Of a stretch of DNA of 64,000 bases, positions 22,201-28,170 are shown in pieces. The position numbers and the translations under genes are program-made. The stretch is taken from positions 62,001 to 126,000 of the forward strand of contig JACCGJ010000233.1 in the NCBI GenBank assembly GCA_013407085.1. Direction: 5' to 3'. This stretch comes from Atriophallophorus winterbourni. Taxonomy: Eukaryota > Platyhelminthes > Trematoda > Plagiorchiida > Microphallidae. Within the stretch, counting starts at the first letter, position 1, and each line of letters starts with the position of its first letter. The notes under the pieces are model-generated. The model was not told where the DNA came from and did no database searches. It was given only the letters and a program-made list of their open reading frames with translations.

Positions 22201-24276
22201 GAAAACGCCTGATTGTAAATATTCAATCAACTAGAAAATTCTAGCACACAAAGCCGCAAAAAAGAGTCTATTGGATGACTCACATAATAGTTATAATGAG
22301 GTCGTAAGAATACAACATAACAGCTATATCAATAGACACGTTTCCAAAGTAAGCCATTTTGCTGCGTCAAGTCGAGGATCTACTGGTGTTAAAATAGTCT
22401 CCACAAGAAAGAGCTACATGCGAGTAAACCATCGCCTTTCTAGTCTATGACTGCGCGGCACCCCGACTACTAGTAACTGTGACAAAATCAGAGCGGTCCA
22501 TTTCCCATGATGAGTCGCCGCAAATATCGCGCTTTCAATTGATGCCTTGGTTTAACACGTTGACTACGTAGTGGTAGATATATGTACCACGCTATGTGTT
22601 CCTGATTCACATAGTGGTACAAATATGTACCACTACGAAGATCTCATGTGTTCGAGGAAAACATCAATTGAGAATATCGACGTTGTTATTTTCGCAATTA
22701 TATCTATAGATAATTATCTGAAAAGGATAATGTAATGAAAATATTAGGTTTATTATCAAATGGTATAACACATATCCTTTATATTTAGAGTTTGTATTTC
22801 TCTTTTATTTACGTCAATCCATGTTTTTCTGCAAAGCAGCTAATGCACAGGTGAGGGTTGCCCTCACATTGGACACAATAGGAAGAGACTCTTCGAGCTT
22901 TGTTGCGGGCAATTTGTGCACTTTCATTCGTTGATATTTTTTCGTAACAACCACGGCACCTTTTTCTTCCCTTGTTCTCTTTGTTGCCTTCAGAAAGGAC
23001 ATGATTGCGTGTGTTTCCTTGAATGGAAAACGGTGCCCTGCCCGGTCTTGGAGGTTCCACCGTCACATTAGTGAGTGAGAGAACAAGTGAGTCGCGGAAA
23101 TTTCTCATCTTCATAGGTTTGTTTGTGTAATATTTATTGAACAGAACATAAGCATTCACTACCGTCATTCCCGCAATTATTTCAACTGCAAGTTTTCTAT
23201 ACCATTTTACGCTTCTTCGCAATGGAGAATGGTACGATGTCATTTGATCTGAGACATCTACCCCTTTTTTGGCAAAGTTATATGCAAGAACACATTCTGG
23301 TATCTGTATTTCTTGATTTCTGTTTATTTTGCCAGATGGAACCAGGGAATCACCATGTCATAGACATAGTGGTACTGTAATAGACCACGGCAGAGTGTTA
23401 TATATTTGGCCCACTATGTATGTCAGTAAACACATTGGCCGTACATGACAAAATGTATCACATTTGTCCCACGCGTACATAATCAATAAACATACACGGA
23501 GCTGCTCACCTCCTCTTACACTCGTGGCACGAGCGACACTGATGCAATGGAAGAAACTTGGCATTGTCGCTGGTGAAAGTCCGGCGATTTGGCATACGTA
23601 GTCAACGTGTTAAGGGTCTTTTGGGGTCCAATTTTGTATGCTTGTCGAGTTAAACGATGAGGCAATCTTGTTATAATCTATGTCAGTGAAAGCCGAAAGA
23701 AATCAATCTTGCTTAAATTTCACTGCACATTCGCAAGTTGGCAATTACTTGCATGTGCCAAAGGCGTAGATATCTCAAACAGTTTTATGCATTTTTTTTA
23801 TATAAGTCTTATTTTCTATATTCATTTTAAACAATTTTGTCATGATTGTGTGGCACTGGAGCATCGATGCCTGTGAGGATGATTATGCCAAGCAAAAATA
23901 ACGACTATGATTGAAAAGCAGGGTAGGTTGGTCGTACCAACCTTATCCAACAGTGGCATACAAGCGCAAATTGTTTTCCATTCTTCCACTGTTTCAAGAG
24001 CTTGCGGATCCTGATCTTAGTCCATATCTGATGAGTGCAAACAGCACGAAACCGGTCGTGATGTGTATGTGATGGAAATGCATGCAAATGAGCATTTAGG
24101 GTATGTTCAGTGGCCATGCGAATTCAAATCAAAACTAACCTTATTGTTGACATGCTTTTCTGCAACCGGGATTTCTTTGTACACTCCAGGACACGCAATG
24201 ATTTCTTGTAAATCCTGTTAATCATCAGAACGGGAATAGGAAGACGACTTACCAATTCTGATTCTGATTCGGACAT
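6999..24276 (-). CDS. EBP2: EBP2 / EBNA1BP2 homologue, rRNA-processing nucleolar protein (7 exons)
   Basis: Complete split gene. The coding exons join 24276-24253, 24214-24140, 21660-21500, 14865-14742, 12731-12560, 9288-9156 and 7224-6999; the total is 915 nt, i.e. 304 residues plus TGA, close to the ~306 of human EBP2. All junctions are GT-AG and phases fit. Landmarks: an acidic SESESE start, LPWVERLDV, DPDDDFKRENYL, FYRLAQAAVL, PTKRPTDYFAEMVKSD, a charged helical middle (QAVLQARRAEKRQL) and the basic tail RRRDYKNKKFGHGGQKKRSK, all hallmarks of the EBP2 family. EBP2 acts in the nucleolus in pre-rRNA processing and 60S subunit assembly. Intron 1 is only 38 nt, as in other flatworm genes; the other six introns are 1.9-6.6 kb and full of repeats. 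No frameshift or stop was seen, so the gene looks functional. Expression and UTR limits are unknown. Confidence 0.95.
7815..7980 (-). repeat. SINE-like family A, old copy
   Basis: Diverged reverse copy of the family A unit defined by the complete insertion at 30360-30573: the CAGGCATAGAGAGATAT block, GCAACGTATTTTCGCATG and a CTGCACAGTTGCACATTC end. It lies in EBP2 intron 6. Confidence 0.55.
8480..9115 (+). repeat. Repeat family B, copy 1
   Basis: GC-rich interspersed repeat of about 600 bp, recurring at 25210, 26345, 35143 (minus) and 51715. Shared blocks include GAGCCCGGCGGAACTGCTTC, TGACTGGCGCCTGAAAACCA, a CGGGAAAGGCTTCGGGAG stretch and GGACGCCGCTTTGTAC. It ends in CTCCAGGAGGAGATAGTCGC followed by a short A-rich (AGTAA) tail. 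No RT domain is attached. It may be the 5' region of a LINE or a long SINE-like unit. It lies in EBP2 intron 6. Confidence 0.75.
9156..9288 (-). CDS. EBP2: EBP2 exon 6
   Basis: Encodes a lysine/asparagine-rich linker beginning KNQPEVLEELLNSF and ending FNRAKDVANRR. It enters in phase 1, leaves in phase 2 and joins neatly to both neighbours. Confidence 0.9.
9405..9935 (+). repeat. Repeat family C, copy 1
   Basis: First of five related stretches inside EBP2 introns. Shared blocks include a CATCACTG-GGTCAACC segment, CACAACACAAGAGAAG, ATTGGTCAAAGCGTTTA and ACGCACA-ACAAATAACAAAACAC. No protein signature; class unknown. Confidence 0.55.
9936..10320 (-). repeat. Hammerhead-bearing repeat family D, two tandem units
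   Basis: Two diverged direct units (about 9940-10080 and 10110-10250) share GGTGCTCACRTC and GGTTTC-GGCT-TTTG. The first also carries AGATCAGGTTCAGTGAGCAT, which recurs at 10640-10680. On the minus strand the first unit holds a hammerhead core. A diverged relative lies near 63000-63245. Confidence 0.6.
9981..10012 (-). ncRNA. Hammerhead ribozyme core (family D)
   Basis: The minus strand reads CTGACGA (10008-10002), stem II CGGC/GCCG with loop AAACA (10001-9989), then GAAACC (9988-9983). This is the invariant hammerhead core with a perfect 4-bp stem II. The loop is the same as in the copy at 24028 but all stem II pairs differ in a compensated way. The cleavage side is altered here; the sister unit at about 10180 keeps GAAACCGGTAGTGGTG. 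Confidence 0.65.
10475..10620 (+). repeat. SINE-like family A copy, joined to family D
   Basis: Contains GTCTAGGCCTGGGCAACCTG, CACGTGCAGTCTCTGACTGT and GCGGCACTTTGCCTGGATCA, the 3' half of family A. It is followed directly by a family D fragment (10621-10695) with CAGTCGTCAG and GATCAGGTTCAGTGAGCATT. Confidence 0.75.
10690..11075 (+). repeat. Repeat family C, copy 2
   Basis: Same orientation as the other copies. Shares GTCGATTTCGTGCTAACCGG, CGACATTGACGGATTACATA, TTCGATTGCCGCTGATGT and the end CGAAAGCTCGTGATTAGCGC. Confidence 0.6.
11235..11645 (+). repeat. Repeat family C, copy 3
   Basis: More diverged copy: CACAACAAAAAGAACGTCAA, ATTGGCCAGCGCGTTTATCA, ACGCACATAACAGATAAAAC, then a GATTTGTCACTCGATTTC block and CTCGCGATTAACAG. 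Confidence 0.5.
12560..12731 (-). CDS. EBP2: EBP2 exon 5
   Basis: 57 codons plus one base of charged helix (IKEHLLEAQERL to IKASRKKS). The acceptor is GATCAG and the donor GTATGT. The longer open frame that runs upstream to 12917 is intron read-through. Confidence 0.93.
13265..14140 (+). pseudogene. 3' part of an RTE-like LINE (type E)
   Basis: Starts in the thumb/C-terminal coding part: ISHLWRQRDVS and a GRTYKITI-like strand match the LWRQTSLSPKLKGRVYK segment of the copy at 55.5 kb. It then runs through stops into a 3' UTR shared with the copies at 51.4 and 56 kb: GTTGTAGACA, GAGGAAAGCTTGATATAATG, CATGTTGATGTCGCTC. It lies in EBP2 intron 5/4 territory and is 5'-truncated, as usual for LINE insertions. 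Confidence 0.6.
14150..14740. other. EBP2 intron 4, unassigned
   Basis: No repeat match, domain or RNA gene recognised between the LINE tail and exon 4. Confidence 0.4.
14742..14865 (-). CDS. EBP2: EBP2 exon 4
   Basis: Completes the split Phe codon and encodes YRLAQAAVLV and PTKRPTDYFAEMVKSD, the best-conserved EBP2 block. The acceptor is AACAG and the donor GTGAGA. Confidence 0.95.
15545..15790 (-). repeat. SINE-like family A, old copy
   Basis: Reverse copy with GTCAGGTTGTCCAGGCTTAG, a GAGTGTGACTACAGTGTGTTT block and GCAGAACAGAAATACTGCAC near the family 5' end. It is clearly diverged. Confidence 0.6.
17160..17705 (+). repeat. Repeat family C, copy 4
   Basis: Shares CACAACACAAGAGAAGCCGA, TTGGTCAAAGGCGTTTATGA, AGATTTCGTGCCAACCGGTT and CCGAAAGCTCGTGATTAGCA with copies 1, 2 and 5; same orientation. 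Confidence 0.6.
17935..18065 (-). repeat. SINE-like family A copy (3' half)
   Basis: GAAAGCACAAGCCAGATCTA, GGCAAAGTGCCTCAGTCAGA, TTGCCTAGGCCTAGACATAT in reverse orientation. Confidence 0.7.
18440..19003. repeat. Composite: reverse family A scrap plus family B 3' end
   Basis: Begins with a reverse family A 3' end (ACAAGCCTGGAACCAGGCAA). From about 18830 it carries the family B end: GGCTCGGGGTGGGACCCCCT, GGCAACCGGGTAGTATCATG, then CAGATTGTGCAAATATAAT. The same end is precisely inserted, with target duplication, at 27648. Confidence 0.65.
19436..19560. repeat. (TA)n-rich low-complexity tract
   Basis: Almost uninterrupted TATATA runs broken by a short GC island. Simple sequence with strong self-pairing, in EBP2 intron 3. 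Confidence 0.9.
20355..20535 (+). repeat. SINE-like family A copy
   Basis: GTGCTGTGCAGCTAACACCG, GAGCTAAATTGATTTGCCAC, TATCTGTCTAGGCACGAGCA, GCGGCACTTTGCCTGAATCA: nearly full length, forward. Confidence 0.75.
20720..21255 (+). repeat. Repeat family C, copy 5
   Basis: Longest, best matching copy: AATTCATCACTGGGGTCAAC, AATTGGCCAACGCGTTTACT, TTTAGTGCCAATCGGTTCAC, CGACATTGACAAATTGCATA, CCGAAAGTTCGTGATTCACA. It ends about 250 bases before EBP2 exon 3. Confidence 0.65.
21500..21660 (-). CDS. EBP2: EBP2 exon 3
   Basis: Encodes 53 codons plus two bases with LPWVERLDV, a proline-rich insert and IDPDDDFKREN, all EBP2 signatures. The acceptor is TTTGCAG and the donor GTGAGT. Confidence 0.95.
21665..22551. 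other. EBP2 intron 2, unassigned
   Basis: AT-rich sequence upstream of exon 3 up to the piggyBac element. No domain, repeat partner or RNA gene recognised. Confidence 0.4.
22552..23613 (-). mobile_element. Non-autonomous piggyBac element with TTAA target sites
   Basis: Bounded by TTAA at 22552-22555 and 23610-23613, the target duplication of piggyBac transposons. Terminal inverted repeats CACGTTGACTACGTA are perfect over 15 bp (22556-22570 and 23595-23609). Inside the left end lie nested inverted blocks around GTGGTAC-ATATGTACCAC (22570-22640), probably transposase-binding subterminal repeats. The ~1.05 kb element keeps only the C-terminal part of the transposase, so it needed transposase in trans. 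Perfect ends suggest fairly recent movement. It sits in EBP2 intron 2. Confidence 0.9.
22809..23358 (-). pseudogene. piggyBac transposase, C-terminal remnant
   Basis: Open from about 23358 to the stop at 22809-22811. It reads IPECVLAYNFAKKGVDVSDQ, MTSYHSPLRRSVKWYRKLAV, VVNAYVLFNKYY, the end of the piggyBac DDE domain (DDE_Tnp_1_7), including the GVDVSDQ aspartate. It ends with the cysteine-rich finger CRGCYEK...CVQCEGNPHLCISCF.EKH used for DNA-end binding. The N-terminal two thirds with the other catalytic aspartates are deleted; an upstream in-frame stop sits at the deletion junction. The C-terminus itself is intact. Confidence 0.88.
23905..24117 (+). repeat. Hammerhead-bearing repeat, copy near EBP2 exon 2
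   Basis: Shares CTGTTTCAAGAGCTTGCGGA and the TCCATATCTGATGAGTGC block with 52330-52440 (there CTGTTTCAATGCATGCGGCT and TCCATACCTGATGAGTGC). It is antisense to EBP2 and only 23 bases from exon 2. Confidence 0.65.
24028..24057 (+). ncRNA. Canonical hammerhead ribozyme core
   Basis: CTGATGA (24028-24034), stem II GTGC/GCAC closing loop AAACA (24035-24047), GAAA (24048-24051), then CCGGTC. All conserved core bases of a hammerhead are present, with GTC as the cleavage triplet (cut predicted after 24057). Stem III is only CC/GG with no loop, a form known from PLE and retrozyme hammerheads that cleave as dimers. Stem I is weak. It is on the strand opposite to EBP2, so it would not cut the EBP2 pre-mRNA. 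Confidence 0.7.
24140..24214 (-). CDS. EBP2: EBP2 exon 2
   Basis: Encodes 25 residues starting DLQEIIACPGVY, matching the (D/E)LQ region near the N-terminus of EBP2 proteins. It is preceded by TAACAG and followed by GTTAGT. It is separated from exon 1 by a 38-nt intron. Confidence 0.88.
24253..24276 (-). CDS. EBP2: EBP2 exon 1
   Basis: Encodes MSESESEL. The donor is GTAAGT. It ends in phase 0. Confidence 0.85.
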
Positions 24277-24690
24277 CGTGATAGAATATTCTTCAATGTC
24301 GATATGATACGACAGAACAACTAGGCTTCGTTAGCTAGCTAAAATTAATTACAAAATGATGATCGAACAAATGATTATCAATTACGTCACAGACAGTACT
24401 GTATGGGCCTGAATTGCCCGGGTAATAAAATCATATACATATATACAAGAAAGCAGGAGGGAGAATCCAACTCTCTGAAACTTACTTACTTGCTTTTGTG
24501 CGGCTGGCTCCAAAGGTGGATTAGCCAGCTTCATTGATGTCTCGAATCACGTGTTGACCGGAGGCGAGATCGTTGCAGAACGTTATTCAGTCGCGAAATT
24601 TGTTATGATTGGCGTCATTATCAGTGTTCGAAATTTGACAAGCAACTGTATGAACGGGTCCATAAGAAATAAAGCCCCTGGCAACGAGCC
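24277..24690 (-). promoter_or_regulatory. EBP2 5' flank
   Basis: Upstream of the EBP2 start codon. No convincing TATA box. A minus-strand stretch at 24536-24488 begins ATGAAGCTGGC and ends AAGCAA before GTAAGT, so an upstream exon is conceivable but unsupported by a partner. This is named a promoter region from position only. Confidence 0.25.
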
Positions 24691-25080
24691 ATTTGTGAGC
24701 GCTGTTCCCCAGCTTCTAACGATGCTAACTTGCTTATTTTTCCCAGGAAGACTACAGCTGTTTCAGAAACGTCTCCTGACACTCCCATTCTAAATCGTGC
24801 TCTTAAGTTAACTACACCGCGCAAACCATCTTTTTCGACTGTTGCTCCACAGGATATTAATGCCCAGCCATTTATCCCAAGCGACGCAACTGTCAAAGTG
24901 TCTCGAAGTCCACTTCAACCTAATGTTCAATCATACGCAGAAGTTGCATCAACTCAGATCGACGCCAAGATGCTTGTTGAACAAGTGCGGTAGGTGTGGC
25001 ATAACATCAAAAATTTTGTTGGCCAAAAGACGAGTCAATCACTACTCGAACGCTCTTCAATGACGCGTGTTCGTTGTTGT
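24690..25080 (+). pseudogene. LINE ORF1 fragment
   Basis: The frame at 24730-24993 reads KTTAVSETSPDTPILNRALK and QSYAEVASTQIDAKMLVEQV, then after a stop VWHNIKNFVG. The low-complexity Ser/Thr/Pro linker followed by YAEVAS..D resembles the ORF1 linker of the CR1-like element at 44.4 kb (YASVAAINTDADTAIWSNI). Neither the PHD finger nor the RT is present. Confidence 0.45.
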
Positions 25081-25256
25081 TTTTATAATGTCATTATTAG
25101 TTGTTTGTCATGAAAGTTCAACGTCTGGAGTTAGATCAAACACAACACAGAGACATTTCACGAAGACTGGACGTTAACATGGTGCTAGGGCTTGTGTACC
25201 TCCGTGACACATCGAGGGATCCAAAGGTTGTCTTTGGCGGGGGTGGCAGTGGGGAT

Positions 25257-25381
25257 GGTATGGTATGAAAGCACAAGTCTGATCCAGGAAAAGTGCCGCA
25301 AAATCAGAGACTGCATGTGGTCTAATATACTGTCATGCTTCATATTGCTTGGCACTTTGTCTGGCTCCAGACTTGTGCTTC

Positions 25382-25419
<38 letters not shown>

Positions 25420-25444
25420 AAATATACTGTCAGGTTGCCCAGGC
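25257..25444. repeat. Composite family A insertion with (GAT)n
   Basis: A reverse family A piece (ACAAGTCTGATCCAGG), a forward 3' end (CTGGCTCCAGACTTGTGCTT), a (GAT)n run at 25382-25420 and a reverse TACTGTCAGGTTGCCCAGGC. It is flanked by AGTGGGGAT and AGTGAGGAT, so it interrupted the host repeat. Confidence 0.65.
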
Positions 25445-25688
25445 AGTGAGGATAAGCTCCCACTGTCTATAAAATGTTCCCACATGGCGTGCTTCTCAAG
25501 TAGCCTCTAACAATCAAGTCCAGCTCCTGGCCTGCACGAGCGGCTCCTGAGCCCGGCGCAACTGCTTCTACTAACAGGAGAAGGAGCGAGAACAAGTGGC
25601 TGGCTCCTGAAAACCAGTTTTTTCGGGCAGATGGAGCTCGATAGAAATAGAGGGCAGTCCATCTAAGGGATATAAAACCCCTAATTTT

Positions 25689-25816
25689 ATTTTTATTTTA
25701 TTTTTCGTATCTGTCTAGGCCTGGGCAACCTGACAGTATCTCAGCCCACGTGCAGTATCTTACTGTACGGCACTTTGCCTGGTTCAGGCTTGTGCTTTAA
25801 TACAATACATACAAGT
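25689..25816 (+). repeat. SINE-like family A, 5'-truncated insertion with 15-bp TSD
   Basis: Flanked by AAAACCCCTAATTTT (25674-25688) and AAAACCCCTGATTTT (25817-25831). The insert holds GTCTAGGCCTGGGCAACCTG to the 3' end GGCTTGTGCTTTAATACA. Proof that family A moves as a retroposon. Confidence 0.85.
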
Positions 25817-26199
25817 AAAACCCCTGATTTTAAACTTCCGTAGCCTTTCGGGATACCCGATCGCGGGAAAGGCTTCGGAAGAAAACCCTGAGGAGTAGAG
25901 TCCCGTAGGCGGTTTGTTGGTTCACAGTGCCTCTTTCTGGCAACTCCCTGCTACCCTGCAGGTCGCACTTGGTTTGGCAAAGGCTAAGGAAGCCGACTCG
26001 AATAAAAGCATAACGGTGCTGGGGACGCCGCTTTGTACCCAAATTCCCAAGACTCTTCGTGACTCACGGATTACTTCAAAATATCGGTAATGCTTCGGCG
26101 TGTCCGGTAGGCGACGCGCCTCATGCTCTCCCAGCGTCAGGGGTGAAAAGAAAGCAAGCAGGGTCCTTGAATACCCACTCCCTCTGTTTATCTCATGCA

Positions 26200-26352
26200 G
26201 CATTTCTGCGCTGGGCAGCTAACATCGTGCTAAATTGATTGGCCAACGGTGGTGAGCTGCATGCTGAAACACGCTGGAGTCTCACTACCATTTCTATTTC
26301 TATTTCCCCCCTCATATCTGTCTAGGCCTGGGCAACCTGACAGTATCTTAGC
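26200..26352 (+). repeat. SINE-like family A, 3'-broken copy
   Basis: AGCTAACATCGTGCTAAATT to CCTGACAGTATCTTAGCCCA, where it is cut by the start of family B copy 3. Confidence 0.75.
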
Positions 26353-26920
26353 CCAAGGTTCCAAGGTTGTCACAGCCGGGGGCGGCAGTGGGGATGAGCT
26401 CCCACTGTCTATAAAATGCTCCCATATGGCGTGCGTCTAAAACAGCCTCTGACAACCAAAGCCCAGCTCCTGGCCTGCACGTGGCGGAACTGCTTCTACT
26501 GACAGGAGAAGGGGCGAAGGCGGATGACTGGCGCCTCAAAACCAGTTTTCTCCGGGTAGATGGAGCTCGTCAGCCTGGGAGGGCAGTCCATCTAAGGGAA
26601 GGAAAACCCTTATTCCAAACCTCCGCTGCCTTGCGGCATACCCGATTGCGGGAAAGGTTTCGGGAGTGAACCCTGAGGAAACATCCTTGCTGCCTTGCAG
26701 GTTGCACCTGGTCGTGCAAAGGCTAGAGAGGCGTACTCGAACAATCGCCGAGGCACTTCAAGAGAGGCGCAAGAACCCTCGAAATGGTCACCGGCTCTCG
26801 TGAAGGAAAAAACCGCTGCCTTGCGGGTAGACTTTTGAGTCAAATGCTCCGGGTGGGGTCCCCTAAGCCAACCCCCTATTCGGCCTTGGCAACCGGGTAG
26901 TATGTCGCCTTCAACAAGAA
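26345..26920 (+). repeat. Repeat family B, copy 3
   Basis: GGTTCCAAGGTTGTCACAGC, CTCCCACTGTCTATAAAATG, CGCTGCCTTGCGGCATACCC, then the 3' module CCGGGTGGGGTCCCCTAAGC and GGCAACCGGGTAGTATGTCG. It shows that the 5' and 3' modules seen separately elsewhere belong to one unit. Confidence 0.75.
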
Positions 26921-27016
26921 CCATGGAGCCTACATTTTTCTTTCATCATGTACCCTCTTCATGGTATACTTGTTGGCACATCGTCTGTAAAGACTTGTGT
27001 AATAATAATAATAATA

Positions 27017-27090
27017 ATATCTTAGCTCACGTAGAGTCTCTGACAGTTCGGCACTTTGCCTGGATCAGGCTTGTGCTTTCATATATACAT
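27017..27090 (+). repeat. Family A 3' end behind (AAT)n
   Basis: A short (AAT)n run then ATCTTAGCTCACGTAGAGTC, CGGCACTTTGCCTGGATCAG, GCTTGTGCTTTCATATA. Confidence 0.75.
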
Positions 27091-27091
27091 C

Positions 27092-27304
27092 TCACGCTGG
27101 AACGTCAGAACGCGCCTTAATCCTGGTAGCCAATGCATCACGATGCGCAGTTTCTGCGACTATGGCGTGAGTATAGGCTGCTTGTAAGTAAGAATCCCGG
27201 GCACTGGCTGCAGTCAAATTAAGATTCCTGGAAGCGGCATCTACTGGTTGTATCACAGAGGACCCAATAAGAAGGCTAACATTGAGAAAAATAATGTCGG
27301 CCAT
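27092..27304 (-). CDS. Small ORF, possible secreted Ala-rich peptide
   Basis: 70 codons beginning MADIIFLNVSLLIGSSVIQP, a credible signal peptide, followed by an alanine-rich amphipathic stretch (RDSYLQAAYTHAIVAETAHR). A GTGAGA donor-like site sits just before the stop. The first three codons overlap sequence shared with the gypsy LTR, so the frame may be a chance chimera, and the nearby TATTTATA is too close to the ATG to serve it. I recognise no family. Confidence 0.2.
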   Translation of the reverse strand: MADIIFLNVSLLIGSSVIQPVDAASRNLNLTAASARDSYLQAAYTHAIVAETAHRDALATRIKARSDVPA

Positions 27305-27513
27305 AATGATTCAGTGTATAAATACACACGAGCGGCAGCCTAATGGCTTTATGGTCAGAGACGGTAACGCTCTTTGTCTAAACGGCCTGCCTTTGTTCTT
27401 GCTACGCGTAGTGTTGGGTTTAGTTAGTCAATTGTGACTAATAGCATAAAGGTTTTCAGTGTTAAACATTTTGGGTAATTAATACTTGGGTTCTACTCGG
27501 GTAATATATAACA
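27292..27513 (+). repeat. 5' LTR (5'-truncated) of the gypsy element
   Basis: From 27333 to 27513 it matches 32175-32355 except at three positions and ends GGGTAATATATAACA. Relative to the 3' LTR it has an 18-bp insertion TGTATAAATACACACGAG (27315-27332) and loses similarity upstream of the GTCGGCCAT block. Confidence 0.85.
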
Positions 27514-27517
27514 TTAT

Positions 27518-27531
27518 TGGCGACGGGGATT
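27518..27531 (+). other. Primer binding site candidate
   Basis: TGGCGACGGGGATT starts 4 bases after the LTR. The second CsRn1-like element has TGGCGACGCGGTATT at the same place (49568). TGG fits a tRNA CCA end; which tRNA primes is not clear from the sequence. Confidence 0.5.
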
Positions 27532-27579
27532 TTAAATTTTTATTATTATTAAAAAATAGATCAGAGTAAATTAGAAATT

Positions 27580-28170
27580 TTGCTCGAACAGCAAATAAAG
27601 TTGATGGAATCATTAATTCAAAGTAAAATTCCAGGTACTCTAGCGAGGTATAAGCAACCGGGTAGTATCATGCCTACGTTCAACGATGCCGATGACAACG
27701 CTTTGTACCCCCCTTCTCGCTTTGTACATCTCATTGTTTATAATGAACGGCACTATATCTGTATCAGATTGTGCAAATATAATAATATACTCTAGCGAGC
27801 AGCAGTGCTGCACCATCCGTCGATGGTATTGCTAATAGTATCCATGATTTTCGACGCTGAGGCTAATGTCACGTTCGAGACGTGGTTCCGTAGGTATGAA
27901 GATTTATTCCGAGTAGATTTTGCCGCACAGGACGATGCGTGGAAAGTTAGACTCCTGCTTCGCAAACTTGGCCCCAGTGAACTCGATAAATATTGTAACT
28001 TTATCTTGCCACAAAACCCAAGCGATAGTTCATTCATACAGACGGTCGAAACACTGAAACAACTATTTGGAGACAGGTCATCACTCTTTAACACACGTTA
28101 TCGTTGCGTAAAACTGGTTATGCAGGAATCCGACGATTTCTTAACACACATGGGCATTGTTAACAGAGCG
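27580..28170 (+). pseudogene. Gag, N-terminal and capsid part (broken)
   Basis: LEQQIKLMESLIQSKIPGT is followed by a 140-bp insertion, then FDAEANVTFETWFRRYEDLF, VRLLLRKLGPSELDKYCNFI and LFGDRSSLFNTRYRCVKLVM, which is the CsRn1-type capsid. The same blocks occur in the Gag at 49595-50245. A small deletion at about 28165 (after GIVNR) throws the frame; the downstream part continues at 28170 as RFKLRSLTGDQF. Confidence 0.82.
27648..27787 (+). repeat. Family B 3' end inserted in gag with 12-bp TSD
   Basis: Flanked by TACTCTAGCGAG at 27636-27647 and 27788-27799. The 140-bp insert is the family B tail (GCAACCGGGTAGTATCATGC to GATTGTGCAAATATAATAAT) and ends in an AT-rich (TAA)-like tail, so family B is retroposed from its 3' end. 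Confidence 0.9.

Larger units (their letters stand above)
25210..26195 (+). repeat. Repeat family B, copy 2 (twice interrupted)
   Basis: Homologous to 8480-9115 (GGATAAGCTCCCACTGTCTA, CCTGAAAACCAGTTT, TGTTGGTTCACAGTGCCTCT, GGGGACGCCGCTTTGTACCC). It is interrupted by a composite family A insert at 25257-25444 and a second at 25689-25816. Confidence 0.75.

Noticed and set aside
24488..24536. Minus-strand ATG stretch ending at GTAAGT, as a first EBP2 exon
   Set aside because: No acceptor leads from it in phase into 24276, where a fitting start codon and family-like N-terminus already exist.
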